DNA of 64,000 nt from Demequina sp. TMPB413 (GTDB lineage: Bacteria > Actinomycetota > Actinomycetes > Actinomycetales > Demequinaceae): positions 434,001-498,000 of the forward strand of contig NZ_CP096184.1 in the NCBI RefSeq assembly GCF_020447105.2, written 5' to 3'. Of the stretch, positions 48,143-56,775 are shown piece by piece. Below the pieces are notes generated by a model. It was not told where the DNA came from. It did not search any database and saw only the letters and a list, made by a program, of their open reading frames with translations. The position numbers were made by a program, and so were the translations under genes. Position 1 is the first letter of the stretch, and every line of letters starts with the position of its first letter.

Positions 48143-49183
48143 GTGACGACCTATCGCCTTGCCGTGGTCGCTGGTGACGGCATCGGGCCAGAAGTGATGG
48201 CTGAGGGGCTCAAGTGCCTCGCCGCCGCAACTGCGGACGCGAACATTGCCTTCGAAACCACCGAGTTCGATCTGGGTGCCAAGCGCTGGCACGCGACGGG
48301 GGAGACCCTGACGGACGAGGATCTCGCCGCCATCAAGGGTCACGACGTGATCCTGCTGGGCGCTATCGGCGACCCGACCGTGCCATCGGGCGTGCTCGAG
48401 CGGGGCCTGCTGCTCAGGCTGCGTTTCGAGCTCGACCAGTACGTCAACCTGCGACCCTCTCGCCTCTACCCCGGCGAGGTGTCGCCCCTGGCAGACCCCG
48501 GCGAGATCGACTTTGTGGTGGTCCGCGAGGGAACCGAAGGCCCCTACGTGGGCAATGGCGGCGCCCTGCGCGTCGACACTCCTCACGAGATCGCCACCGA
48601 GGTCTCGGTCAACACCCGTCACGGCGTGGAGCGCGTGGTGCGCTACGCGTTCGACGTCGCGGCGGGACGTGCCCGCAAGCACGTGACGCTGGTGCACAAG
48701 CACAACGTGCTGGTGCATGCCGGTCACTTGTGGCGCCGCACTGTCGAGGCCGTCGCGCCCGAGTTCCCCGACGTTTCGTGGGACTACCTGCACGTCGACG
48801 CCGCGACCATCAAGTTGGTCACGGACCCCGCTTCGTTCGATGTGATCGTCACCGACAACCTGTTCGGCGACATCCTGACGGACGAAGCGGCGGCCATCAG
48901 CGGCGGCATCGGCCTCGCGGCTTCCGGCAACGTCAACCCCGACAAGACCGGTCCGTCGATGTTCGAGCCGGTCCACGGCTCGGCGCCCGACATTGCGGGC
49001 AAAGGCATTGCGGATCCGTCGGCGACGGTGTTGTCGGTGGCCATGATGCTGGAGTTCCTCGGCTATCCAGAGCTCGCGAAGCGAGTCGAGGACGCCGTCG
49101 CGGCCGACGCCGCAGCAAAGGGCAACGCTTCGCGCACCACTTCGCAGGTGGGCGACGCGATCGCCGCACGCATCAAGGGTTAG
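48143..49183 (+). CDS. leuB: 3-isopropylmalate dehydrogenase
   Basis: NAD-dependent oxidative decarboxylation of 3-isopropylmalate in leucine synthesis. The 346-residue form starts [21 protein letters not shown] and includes the substrate-binding [14 protein letters not shown] motif. The metal-binding segment ([26 protein letters not shown]) is also present. I chose the GTG at 48143, where homology begins. A GTG at 48116 overlaps the ilvC stop and would add nine residues; translational coupling could favour it. Confidence 0.93.
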   Translation: MTTYRLAVVAGDGIGPEVMAEGLKCLAAATADANIAFETTEFDLGAKRWHATGETLTDEDLAAIKGHDVILLGAIGDPTVPSGVLERGLLLRLRFELDQYVNLRPSRLYPGEVSPLADPGEIDFVVVREGTEGPYVGNGGALRVDTPHEIATEVSVNTRHGVERVVRYAFDVAAGRARKHVTLVHKHNVLVHAGHLWRRTVEAVAPEFPDVSWDYLHVDAATIKLVTDPASFDVIVTDNLFGDILTDEAAAISGGIGLAASGNVNPDKTGPSMFEPVHGSAPDIAGKGIADPSATVLSVAMMLEFLGYPELAKRVEDAVAADAAAKGNASRTTSQVGDAIAARIKG

Positions 49184-49196
49184 GCACCACCGCCAT

Positions 49197-49261
49197 GCGT
49201 CCTGGAGGGACATGAGGGCCGGATTTCGGCTCCACATTGCACTCATGTCCCTCTGGGACGC
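49197..49261. repeat. 20-bp imperfect inverted repeat between leuB and ilvE
   Basis: Arms 49197-49216 and 49242-49261 share 18 of 20 complementary positions (core AGGGACATGAG/CTCATGTCCCT), with a 25-base loop and no T-run. It may be a factor-dependent terminator, a stabilising stem or a protein site upstream of ilvE. Confidence 0.5.
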
Positions 49262-49297
49262 GGCCAGTTCGACCTCGTGGAAGTGAAAGGCAGTCTC

Positions 49298-50416
49298 GTG
49301 ACAGGTATCACCACATCGGCCGTTGAGTCCCAGGCTGGGGCCTTCCGCGTTGTCGCGAACCCTTCGCCCACGTCGGACGAGGGCAGGGAAGCCGCGCTCG
49401 CTGATCTCAAGTTCGGCACGCAATTCACCGACCACATGGCTCACATCACGTGGACCAGGGATGACGGTTGGGGCGACAGGAGGGTCGAGCCTTACGGTCC
49501 GCTCACTCTCGACCCCGCCGCAGCCGTGTTGCACTACGCGCAAGAAATTTTCGAGGGGCTCAAGGCGTACCGCTGGGCGGACGGCTCCGTGTGGCTCTTC
49601 CGGCCCGACGCCAACGCAGAGCGCTTCAACCGTTCGGCGCGGCGCATGGCACTGCCAGAGCTGCCGGTTGAGGACTTCCTTGGCTCGGTGTCGTCGTTGC
49701 TGGCAGTCGACAATGCGTGGGTCCCTGGAGTGGAGGAAAGCAGCCTGTACTTGCGGCCCTTCATGTTCGCGTCTGAGGCCTTCCTTGGGGTTCGCCCGGC
49801 GAACGTGATCGAGTACTTGCTCATCGCCTCGCCCGTCGGCCCGTACTTCGCCGGCGGCGTCAAGCCGGTGTCCATCTGGGTGGCTCAAGGATTTCACCGC
49901 GCTGGGCCCGGAGGCACGGGTGCCGCCAAGTGCGGCGGCAACTACGCGGCCTCGCTGCTGCCTCAACAGCAGGCCTACGACAACGGCTGCCAGCAAGTGC
50001 TGTTCCTCGACGCGCGCGAGGGCCGCTACCTGGAAGAACTCGGCGGCATGAACGTGTTCGCGGTGCGCCGCGACGGCACGATCGAGACGCCGCGCCTTAC
50101 CGGCACCATCCTCGAGGGGATCACCAGGGCCTCCGTCATCCAGTTGCTGGAGGACGAGAACTTCAAGGTGATCGAGAAGGACATCACGGCCGACGAGGTG
50201 GTGTCAGGAGTCGAGTCAGGTGACATTGCCGAGGTGTTCGCTTGCGGTACCGCCGCGGTGGTCACGCCTGTCGGTCGGCTCGCGTCTCCCGACTTTGACG
50301 TGACGATCAACGGGGGCGAGGCGGGCGACGTGACGATGCGCATTCGCAAGCGCCTCACCGACATTCAGTACGGTCGCGCCGAGGACACCTACGGTTGGAT
50401 GCGGCGGGTCGTCTAG
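49298..50416 (+). CDS. ilvE: Branched-chain amino acid aminotransferase
   Basis: PLP aminotransferase of fold type IV, last step of valine, leucine and isoleucine synthesis. The 372-residue protein carries the PLP lysine Lys211 in GTGAAKCGGNYAAS, the LHYAQEIFEGLKAY motif and the FACGTAAVVTPVG segment. I placed the start at the GTG at 49298, which has a GAAAGG ribosome binding site seven bases upstream; a GTG at 49277 is less likely. A long inverted repeat separates it from leuB. Confidence 0.94.
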   Translation: MTGITTSAVESQAGAFRVVANPSPTSDEGREAALADLKFGTQFTDHMAHITWTRDDGWGDRRVEPYGPLTLDPAAAVLHYAQEIFEGLKAYRWADGSVWLFRPDANAERFNRSARRMALPELPVEDFLGSVSSLLAVDNAWVPGVEESSLYLRPFMFASEAFLGVRPANVIEYLLIASPVGPYFAGGVKPVSIWVAQGFHRAGPGGTGAAKCGGNYAASLLPQQQAYDNGCQQVLFLDAREGRYLEELGGMNVFAVRRDGTIETPRLTGTILEGITRASVIQLLEDENFKVIEKDITADEVVSGVESGDIAEVFACGTAAVVTPVGRLASPDFDVTINGGEAGDVTMRIRKRLTDIQYGRAEDTYGWMRRVV

Positions 50417-50528
50417 GCGGGGGGTCTCGGCCCCGCGTCGGTAGTTGGGCGGGGCGGACTCGCGTCTGCCGTCACGGTGGCGCATGATGGGAACAGGCAG
50501 GTTTCACCCCACCAGAGGAGTCGCGTCC

Positions 50529-50972
50529 ATGTTCTCTTTGGACTTCGTCCTGAGCAGCCCCGACATCGCCGACGGCGAGCGGATCGATGACCGCTTCGCG
50601 GGCCAGCAAGGTGCGCAGACGCCGCGACTGAGCGTGGCAGGCGTGCCGGAGGGGGCCGTCGAACTGGCGGTCGTCTGTCACGATCCCGACGCGCCGCTGC
50701 CGGACGGCTTCACCCACTGGACGCTGTACGGCCTGCCGGCGGAAGACGGCGACGTCGACGTCTCGGCAGGGCGTGCCGGTCCGCATGACGACGACGGCGT
50801 GGGTTACGTCGGGCCCTTTCCCCCTCCGGGACACGGCCTCCACCACTACTACTTCTGGGTGTACGCCCTGAAGTCGCCCGTCGCTGGCACGCCGACGCGC
50901 GGTGAGTTCCTTCGCGAGTATCGAAGCGAGATCGTGGGGCAGGCAAGGCTCGTTGCTACCTACTCCCGATGA
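50529..50972 (+). CDS. PEBP/Raf-kinase-inhibitor-like (YbhB-type) protein
   Basis: A 147-residue phosphatidylethanolamine-binding-protein fold of the bacterial YbhB/YbcL type. The anion-binding pocket motifs CHDPDAP and the GPFPPPGHGLHHYYFWVYAL segment are intact. The biochemical role in bacteria is not settled. An AGAGGAG ribosome binding site precedes the ATG at 50529; the upstream open frame is not coding. Confidence 0.85.
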   Translation: MFSLDFVLSSPDIADGERIDDRFAGQQGAQTPRLSVAGVPEGAVELAVVCHDPDAPLPDGFTHWTLYGLPAEDGDVDVSAGRAGPHDDDGVGYVGPFPPPGHGLHHYYFWVYALKSPVAGTPTRGEFLREYRSEIVGQARLVATYSR

Positions 50973-50984
50973 TGGCCCTCGGGT

Positions 50985-51986
50985 GTGCGCGTCATGAACC
51001 GGCGCGCTAGGCGCGCCGAGGAGAGCTATCGCGCGGCTGAGCGCGCGATGTGGAACCACCACGGTTTGGAGCCGCAGGAGCGGTGGGTCGAGGTGGATTC
51101 GCTGGGGATCCGCGTGCGCGCGCTCGAGCACGGCGAGGGCAGGCCGGTGCTCTTCATTCACGGGACGCCCACGGCGGGCGGGGTGTTCGTGCCGCTCGTC
51201 GCGCAGTTGCCAGGGGTGCGGTCCATCGTGGTTGATCGGCCAGGCTGCGGCCTCAGCGAACCGTTGAACCTCGCCGGCACCACCGCCGAACGCATGCGCG
51301 ATCAGATCGTGAAGTGGATGGCACCGCTCATCGCGGCGGTGGCGGACGGACCGGTCGACGTGGTGGCGAGTTCGGCCGGCGGGATGGCGGCGCTCGTGCT
51401 CGCCGCACGACGGCCCGACCTGGTGCGGACGGTGGCGCTGCTGGGGGCACCAGCCATCGAGGGCATGAACCTGCCCGCGTGGATGCGAGCGGCGACCATC
51501 CCGCCGCTCGCTCGTGCAGTCGCCCGCCACAACGTCAACCGACGCGACTTGGAGCGCTCCTTCAAGTCCATGGGACATGGGCCGCTGGTGCGCAATGGGG
51601 GACTGTCGCAAGAGGACCTCGAGTGGCGCTACGCCCTGTCACGTGACACGCACACCTATGACCACGAACTGCGCCTGATGCGTCTTGCGGCGACCTGGCG
51701 CGGGCCCCGTTCGCAGTGGTTGGCGAGTCTCACCGAAGTGGAGTCGCTCAAGGGGCCCTCGCTATGGGTGGCGGGGGAGCGGGACCCCTTCGCCACGCCG
51801 GAGCGCATCCGGTCGTGGGCCGCCCACGCTCAAGACGCCACCCTCCGGGTCATGCCGGGCGCTGGCCACCAGCCGTGGATCGATCGTCCCGGCGAACATG
51901 CGCGACTCCTTGAGCAATGGTGGAAGAACCTCGGCGCCGGTGCGTTGAACTATCGAGGGAACGAACACACGAGGAGGTACGCATGA
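50985..51986 (+). CDS. Alpha/beta hydrolase
   Basis: A 333-residue alpha/beta hydrolase. The oxyanion region is LFIHGTPTAGG, the nucleophile elbow is ASSAGG, the acidic residue is in WVAGERDPF and the catalytic histidine is in PGAGHQPW. No signal peptide is present, so it is cytoplasmic. The substrate is unknown. GTG 50985 and ATG 50994 are both possible starts. The stop overlaps the next gene's ATG (ATGA), so the DUF427 protein is translationally coupled. Confidence 0.82.
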   Translation: MRVMNRRARRAEESYRAAERAMWNHHGLEPQERWVEVDSLGIRVRALEHGEGRPVLFIHGTPTAGGVFVPLVAQLPGVRSIVVDRPGCGLSEPLNLAGTTAERMRDQIVKWMAPLIAAVADGPVDVVASSAGGMAALVLAARRPDLVRTVALLGAPAIEGMNLPAWMRAATIPPLARAVARHNVNRRDLERSFKSMGHGPLVRNGGLSQEDLEWRYALSRDTHTYDHELRLMRLAATWRGPRSQWLASLTEVESLKGPSLWVAGERDPFATPERIRSWAAHAQDATLRVMPGAGHQPWIDRPGEHARLLEQWWKNLGAGALNYRGNEHTRRYA

Positions 51987-52285
51987 AGGCATCACTGAAC
52001 GGAACCGTCCTTGCGCAAGCGGACAAGGATGACCTGATCCGCATCGAAGGCAACTGGTACTTCCCACCGGAAAGCGTGCACGACGACCTCATGGTCGGTA
52101 GCCCCACGGAGTACCACTGCGCGTGGAAGGGCGACGCCCAGTACTTCAGCGCGCGCCTCGACGACGGCGAGCACGTTGACGTCGCGTGGAGCTATCCCGA
52201 GCCGATGGAGGGGTCCGTCGACCGCGTCGGCAAGGACTTCGCTGGTTACGTCGCGTTCGACCCGTCGATCGACATCTCCGAATAG
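51983..52285 (+). CDS. DUF427-domain protein
   Basis: A 100-residue beta-rich DUF427 protein. The family hallmarks are WYFPPESV and the YHCAWKGDAQYFS segment (Tyr-His-Cys, then Trp-Lys-Gly). The function is unknown. It has a strong GAGGAGG ribosome binding site, overlaps the hydrolase stop by four bases, and is followed by a long G+C-rich hairpin. Confidence 0.88.
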   Translation: MKASLNGTVLAQADKDDLIRIEGNWYFPPESVHDDLMVGSPTEYHCAWKGDAQYFSARLDDGEHVDVAWSYPEPMEGSVDRVGKDFAGYVAFDPSIDISE

Positions 52286-52291
52286 TCGGAC

Positions 52292-52331
52292 GGGCCCCGG
52301 GAGTCCAGAAACTGGACAGCTCCCGGGGCCC
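52292..52331 (+). terminator. Long hairpin after DUF427 gene
   Basis: GGGCCCCGGGAG pairs perfectly with CTCCCGGGGCCC (12 bp), and the interior adds TCCAG/CTGGA. No T-run follows. It lies six bases after the stop and probably ends the PEBP-hydrolase-DUF427 transcript. Confidence 0.65.
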
Positions 52332-52385
52332 ATTAGCGCGCACAACACGCCCAGTCGGTCGACTCGCGGAACTGCACGCGCGGAA

Positions 52386-52799
52386 CTACGCGTCGGCGCG
52401 TGAGGGCTGACTGAGCGCCTGGACCGGTGCCATCTCGACGAGCCCTTCTGCGAACGCTGCGACGTCGGGATCCGTGGTGACGAGCGCATCAGCCTGAAGC
52501 CTCGCTACAGCGACATACTCGGCCGCCGTCGGCGAAAGGGCGTCGCGGCTCAGCGCGAGTTTCCACGCCGTCGCGCGCGAGACCCGGTCGTTGAGCAGGC
52601 GGATCCTCACGCCCGTGAGCGCCTCGAGAATGCTGCGGGCCTCATCGCGAGTGAGCGCTCCGGTCGCGACGCCGTCGTACAACGCCGCCATGGCGTCCGA
52701 CCGCAAGCGGCCTGGTCCCACGAGCGTGTGGGACTCGTGCACTGCGATGCCCCCGCGAGCGATCTCAAGTGCCACGAGCGCATCGATGCCGTACCTCAT
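52386..52799 (-). CDS. PIN-domain (VapC-like) protein
   Basis: A 137-residue PIN-like nuclease. Acidic residues appear in the family order: Asp6 (YGIDALVAL), Glu94 in TAAEYVAVARL, and Asp104 and Asp110 in ADALVTTDPDVAAF. VapC toxins of this type cleave RNA. No antitoxin gene lies next to it. Instead its start overlaps the end of a TetR-family gene by four bases, so the two are translated together. It could be an orphan toxin or a repurposed nuclease. Confidence 0.75.
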   Translation of the reverse strand: MRYGIDALVALEIARGGIAVHESHTLVGPGRLRSDAMAALYDGVATGALTRDEARSILEALTGVRIRLLNDRVSRATAWKLALSRDALSPTAAEYVAVARLQADALVTTDPDVAAFAEGLVEMAPVQALSQPSRADA

Positions 52800-53488
52800 A
52801 CGTGTGCCCTCACTCCCGCGATCGCCCGGTCGACGACGTGTTCTCCCAGGGCTGACAGTACGTCGGGTGGCTGATGCTTGAGAGGTCCACGCGCGGCCAA
52901 GTCAGCGAAGCCGTGCACCGCTGACCAGCATGGCCATTCAGCGTGGACGCGCTCTTCGACGGTCAGCGCCCCCACAGCCACCATGTGGTCGAGCGCGTCG
53001 AGGAGCAGTTGGAACGGGGGTGGGACCTCGTTGCCGACGGTGACGGTGGGGTCTCCGCCGGAACGCGGGTCAAAGGTGAGTAGGGCGAGTTCGAACCAAC
53101 CAGGTTCGGCGATCGCGAAGTGAATGTAGCCAAGGCCGACCCCTCGTAGGCGAGCAATCGCGCTGTCGGCGGCCCCTGCGTCGGCCGTGCCCGCCGCAGT
53201 GTCCCTGGCCCCAGCGTCGGCTGTGCCCCCGGCGTCGTCAAGCAAGGCGCCGATCTGCTCCCGCATGGCGGCGGCGAGGCGGTCCTGCGCCACCTGTGCC
53301 GCAGCCAGCACCAGCGCGTCCAGATCGGGAAAGTGGCGGTACGCCGCGTTGGGGGAGACGCCGGCGGCACGGGTGATCTCGCGCAGCCTGAGCGCGCCCG
53401 GTCCGCCTGAACGCGCGAGGTCGAGCGCCGCGTCGATCAGCGCGGGGCGCAGGTCCCCGTGGTGGTACCGCGTCACTTGCGGACTCAT
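52796..53488 (-). CDS. TetR-family regulator with repeat insertion
   Basis: A 230-residue TetR/AcrR regulator with a clear HTH (LRLREITRAAGVSPNAAYRHFPDLDALV) and a WHG-type ligand domain. Between the first helices of the ligand domain sits a low-complexity insert of about 22 residues with the repeat GTADAGA. It is encoded by a 15-bp DNA repeat (53178-53192 and 53214-53228, one mismatch). The gene is divergent from the DrrAB-type exporter across a palindrome and is probably its repressor. The ATG at 53488 starts SPQVTRYHHGD; another ATG four codons upstream is possible. Confidence 0.85.
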   Translation of the reverse strand: MSPQVTRYHHGDLRPALIDAALDLARSGGPGALRLREITRAAGVSPNAAYRHFPDLDALVLAAAQVAQDRLAAAMREQIGALLDDAGGTADAGARDTAAGTADAGAADSAIARLRGVGLGYIHFAIAEPGWFELALLTFDPRSGGDPTVTVGNEVPPPFQLLLDALDHMVAVGALTVEERVHAEWPCWSAVHGFADLAARGPLKHQPPDVLSALGEHVVDRAIAGVRAHV

Positions 53489-53540
53489 GTGTTGCCTCAC
53501 ACCCCCAGCGTGTGTACATTGTGAATCTGGCTAATGTGGA

Positions 53541-53554
53541 CAGTGTATACACTG
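53541..53554. promoter_or_regulatory. TetR operator before exporter genes
   Basis: Perfect 14-bp palindrome CAGTGTATACACTG in the divergent region, 40 bases before the exporter ATG. A related GTGTACA sequence about 30 bp away toward the TetR gene may be a weaker second site. Confidence 0.6.
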
Positions 53555-53594
53555 CTCGTGCCGACCATGAAAGTCCCCACAGAAGGCGACCCCC

Positions 53595-54563
53595 ATGACA
53601 GAACTTGCCATCGAGACGCACGGTCTGGTGAAGGTGTTTGGCAAGGAACGCGCCGTCGACGGCGTCGACCTCGCGATCGAGCGCGGTGGGATCCACGGCT
53701 TCCTTGGGCCCAACGGTGCGGGCAAGACCACGTGCATTCGCATGCTCGCGACCCTGCTGAGGCCGGACTCAGGCACGGCCAAGGTGCTGGGGCATGACGT
53801 CGTTCATGCGGCCGACGAGGTGCGCTCGCTCGTGAGCCTCACCGGGCAGTTCGCCTCCGTCGATGGAGATCTCACCGGGCGCGAGAACCTGCGCCTGATC
53901 GGCAAGCTCTTCGGCTACTCGGGTCCGCAAGCGCTCAAGCGTGCGGACGAGCTACTCGGCGCCTTCGGGCTCGAGGACGCCGCCGACCGGCAGGTCAAGA
54001 AGTACTCGGGCGGCATGCGCAGGCGCATCGACATCGCCGCGAGCATCGTCGTCACGCCTGAGCTGCTGTTCCTCGACGAGCCGACCACGGGCCTGGACCC
54101 GCGCAGCCGCAACGAGGTGTGGGACATCATCCGCGCCATGGTGGGCAGTGGCACCACGGTCATGCTCACCACCCAGTACCTGGACGAGGCCGACCAGCTC
54201 GCCGACCGCATCTCGGTGATCGACCGCGGCAAGATCATCGCGGAGGGGACCTCGAGCGAACTCAAGGCCTCCGTGGGGAGCGGGTCGCTACACGTGCGCG
54301 TGATGCACCGGGCGGATCGCGCCGCCGCGAAGGCGATCCTTGAGCGAGAACTCGGCGTCGAGGTGGTGGAGATGGTAGATCCGCAGGCGCTCAACGCTGC
54401 TGTCGAGGCCTCTGGCCCCGTCACCCGCGCGCTGACCGCGCTCGAGGGGTCGAGCATCGAGTTGGCTCAGTTCGCCTTGGGGCAGCCGACGCTCGACGAG
54501 GTGTTCTTGGCCCTCACCGGCCATCCGGCCGAGGATTCCACCGACGAGGAGGTCGCGGCATGA
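53595..54563 (+). CDS. DrrA-type ABC transporter ATP-binding protein
   Basis: A 322-residue ATPase of the daunorubicin-resistance (DrrA) family. Walker A (GPNGAGKTT) is at about 38-46, the signature ([12 protein letters not shown]) is near 138, Walker B is [13 protein letters not shown], and a C-terminal extension typical of DrrA follows. Together with the next gene it forms an exporter of drugs or lipids; the substrate is unknown. It overlaps the permease by four bases. Confidence 0.9.
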   Translation: MTELAIETHGLVKVFGKERAVDGVDLAIERGGIHGFLGPNGAGKTTCIRMLATLLRPDSGTAKVLGHDVVHAADEVRSLVSLTGQFASVDGDLTGRENLRLIGKLFGYSGPQALKRADELLGAFGLEDAADRQVKKYSGGMRRRIDIAASIVVTPELLFLDEPTTGLDPRSRNEVWDIIRAMVGSGTTVMLTTQYLDEADQLADRISVIDRGKIIAEGTSSELKASVGSGSLHVRVMHRADRAAAKAILERELGVEVVEMVDPQALNAAVEASGPVTRALTALEGSSIELAQFALGQPTLDEVFLALTGHPAEDSTDEEVAA

Positions 54564-55420
54564 GCACGCCTACCGACACTGCGGCCGCTCCCGCGAAGGA
54601 GGGGAAGGCGCCTCAAGCGTCGGCGATTGTGTCCGCCTTGGCCAGTACTGAGAGGCCGCAACGCCCTGGCCCCTTGTCCACCTCGCTCACGTTCGGGTGG
54701 CGAGCGTTGCTCAAGATCAAGCACGTGCCGGAGCAACTGTTCGACGTGACCGCGTTCCCCATCATCATGACGTCGATGTTCAGCGTGCTGTTTGGCGGGG
54801 CGCTCGCGGGCAGCACCGAGGACTACGTGCAGTTCTTCCTGCCGGGCATCATGGTCCAGTCGCTCATCATGATCACGATGTACACGGGACACACGCTGCG
54901 GACGGACATCGAGAAGGGCGTGTTTGACCGCTTCAGGTCCTTGCCGATCTGGCGGCCATCCGCCCTAGTAGGGATGCTGTTGGGCGACACGGTGCGCTTT
55001 ACCATCGCCGCGATCGTCACGTCCGTGGTGGGGTTGCTGCTGGGATGGCGACCTGGAGGCGGCTTGGTGGGCGTGGTCCTTGGCGTGGTGCTGATCCTGG
55101 TGTTCGCGTTCTCGCTGGGCTGGATCTGGACGTTCCTCAGCCTGTTGCTGCGTTCCGCCAACTCGATCATGGGCGTGTCGATGATGATCATTACGCCCAT
55201 CACGTTTGGCTCGAACATCTTTGTGGACCCCTCCACCATGCCAGGGTGGCTGCAAGCGTGGGTCGAGGTGAACCCTGTCTCACACCTGGTCACCAGCGTG
55301 CGCGACCTCATGGGAGGGACGCCGGTGGGGTCGAGCCTGCTTCTGGCGCTGCTGTGGTCGGCGGGGTTGGTCGCCGTGTTTGGGTCGCTGACGATGTGGA
55401 AGTACCGCGACCCGAGGTAG
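54560..55420 (+). CDS. DrrB-type ABC transporter permease
   Basis: A 286-residue ABC-2 permease with six hydrophobic helices. The family motif [19 protein letters not shown] follows the second helix, as in DrrB. The first 45 residues are cytoplasmic and rich in Ala, Pro and Lys. It overlaps the ATPase gene by four bases and is likely controlled by the divergent TetR protein. Confidence 0.9.
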   Translation: MSTPTDTAAAPAKEGKAPQASAIVSALASTERPQRPGPLSTSLTFGWRALLKIKHVPEQLFDVTAFPIIMTSMFSVLFGGALAGSTEDYVQFFLPGIMVQSLIMITMYTGHTLRTDIEKGVFDRFRSLPIWRPSALVGMLLGDTVRFTIAAIVTSVVGLLLGWRPGGGLVGVVLGVVLILVFAFSLGWIWTFLSLLLRSANSIMGVSMMIITPITFGSNIFVDPSTMPGWLQAWVEVNPVSHLVTSVRDLMGGTPVGSSLLLALLWSAGLVAVFGSLTMWKYRDPR

Positions 55421-55486
55421 CCGCCTTCCGGTGGGGCCTTTCGTACGACTTGCGCGCCCAGGGGGCGATGGTGGCAGGCTGGAAGC

Positions 55487-55840
55487 ATGAGGTCATTCGG
55501 TGCTGCACTTGTGTTCTTTGCTGAGATGGGCATGCTGATCGGCTTTGTGGTGCTTGGCTTGTGGTCAGGCGACGGGCCGATGAGCGTGGTCCTGGCGATC
55601 GCGCTGCCGGCGGCGGTCGCGGTGGTGTGGGGCGTGTTCCTGGCGCCGCGAGCCCCGCGCGTGCTTCCGTCGCGCATCGGACTGGTGTTTCGGCTCGCGC
55701 TGATTCTGGCCGGTGCGGTGGCGGCGTGGATAGCCGGGGTAGCGTGGCTTGCGGTGGTCACCGTGGTGCTCGCCGTGGTGGGCATGGTGATGGCTCGCGG
55801 GGCAGAGCGGGAGATTCCCGGCGCGCGTGCGCCTCGGTAG
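55487..55840 (+). CDS. YrdB/DUF2568 family membrane protein
   Basis: A 117-residue protein with four hydrophobic helices filling most of its length, matching the DUF2568 (YrdB) family of small membrane proteins without known function. The ATG at 55487 has a weak purine-rich element. It lies downstream of the ABC exporter, 66 bases away, and may or may not be co-transcribed. Confidence 0.75.
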   Translation: MRSFGAALVFFAEMGMLIGFVVLGLWSGDGPMSVVLAIALPAAVAVVWGVFLAPRAPRVLPSRIGLVFRLALILAGAVAAWIAGVAWLAVVTVVLAVVGMVMARGAEREIPGARAPR

Positions 55841-55906
55841 CCTGCTGGTGAATGCTCACTGGCGTCGGCCAGCGTGGCGCATTGCCCTCTCAGATCGGAG
55901 CCAGCC

Positions 55907-56632
55907 ATGAGCGTCGGGGACGCCTTCAACCAGGTATGGGATGACGTCACGACGCAGGTGGTGGCTTCGACCGCGGCGGCGCTGTGGCCCTTGGCTGCCG
56001 TGGTGGTGTGCCTCTTGGTGCCGCAGGTGTGGCACATCGTGCGCCACGTGGTCACCATCGCGCACGAGGCGGGGCACGCTGGGGTGGCCGTCTTGCTGGG
56101 CCGGAGCGTGAGTGGGATCCGGCTGCATGCGGATACCTCTGGCCTGACAACGCATTCAGGGTCCACCAAGCGCTTGCCGCTCGCGCTGACGGCTTTTGCT
56201 GGCTACCCGGCACCCGCTGTGCTTGGCCTGGGCGCCGCGGTGCTGTTGGGCGCAGGCTATGCGTTCGCGCTGCTGTGGATCGCGGTGCTGCTGTTGGTGG
56301 TGGTCTTGGTCCAGATCCGCAACGTGTACGGGTTCTTGGTGATGGTGCTCGCGGTGGCTGGCGTTGGTTGGCTGGCGTGGGCCGGGGCTGACCCGTGGCG
56401 TGTGGGTGTGGCGTACGCGGTGGCGTGGCTCTTGCTGCTTGGGGCCGTGCGCGCCGTGGTGGAGTTGCACGGCTCGCGGCGGACGGCAGAGGGCCGCACG
56501 TCCGACGCCGACGCTTTGGCTCGCTCTACGCGCGTGCCCGGCGTGATCTGGGTGGGGGTGTTCTGGCTGGTCACTGTGGCGTGCGCTGCTGGCGGGGCTT
56601 GGTTGATGTTGGGGGATGTGGTCGGCGGTTAG
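55907..56632 (+). CDS. M50-family (M50B-like) membrane metallopeptidase
   Basis: A 241-residue polytopic membrane protein with the zinc motif HEAGH at residues 53-57 inside the second hydrophobic region. Four further helices follow. This is the layout of the M50B-like group related to site-2 proteases. A clear NPDG-type second metal motif is not obvious, so activity should be treated as probable only. A GGAG element precedes the ATG at 55907. Confidence 0.8.
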   Translation: MSVGDAFNQVWDDVTTQVVASTAAALWPLAAVVVCLLVPQVWHIVRHVVTIAHEAGHAGVAVLLGRSVSGIRLHADTSGLTTHSGSTKRLPLALTAFAGYPAPAVLGLGAAVLLGAGYAFALLWIAVLLLVVVLVQIRNVYGFLVMVLAVAGVGWLAWAGADPWRVGVAYAVAWLLLLGAVRAVVELHGSRRTAEGRTSDADALARSTRVPGVIWVGVFWLVTVACAAGGAWLMLGDVVGG

Positions 56633-56775
56633 GACGCGGTGGCTGTCGGCAATTTGGATGAAGAAGGGGCGCGCCTTCTAGAAAGAGCCAATCAATCTCC
56701 CCAAGAAGGGCTCGGTCTTCGTCCTGCTGTGGGCGCAGGCAGGTCGAGCGACGAGCCCTGGACGTGGGCAATGCG

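Noticed and set aside
48101..49996. 631-residue minus-strand open frame
   Set aside because: Antisense to leuB and ilvE, both complete with conserved active sites.
54823..56169. 448-residue minus-strand open frame
   Set aside because: Antisense across DrrB, DUF2568 and M50 genes; Thr/Pro/Arg-rich shadow composition.
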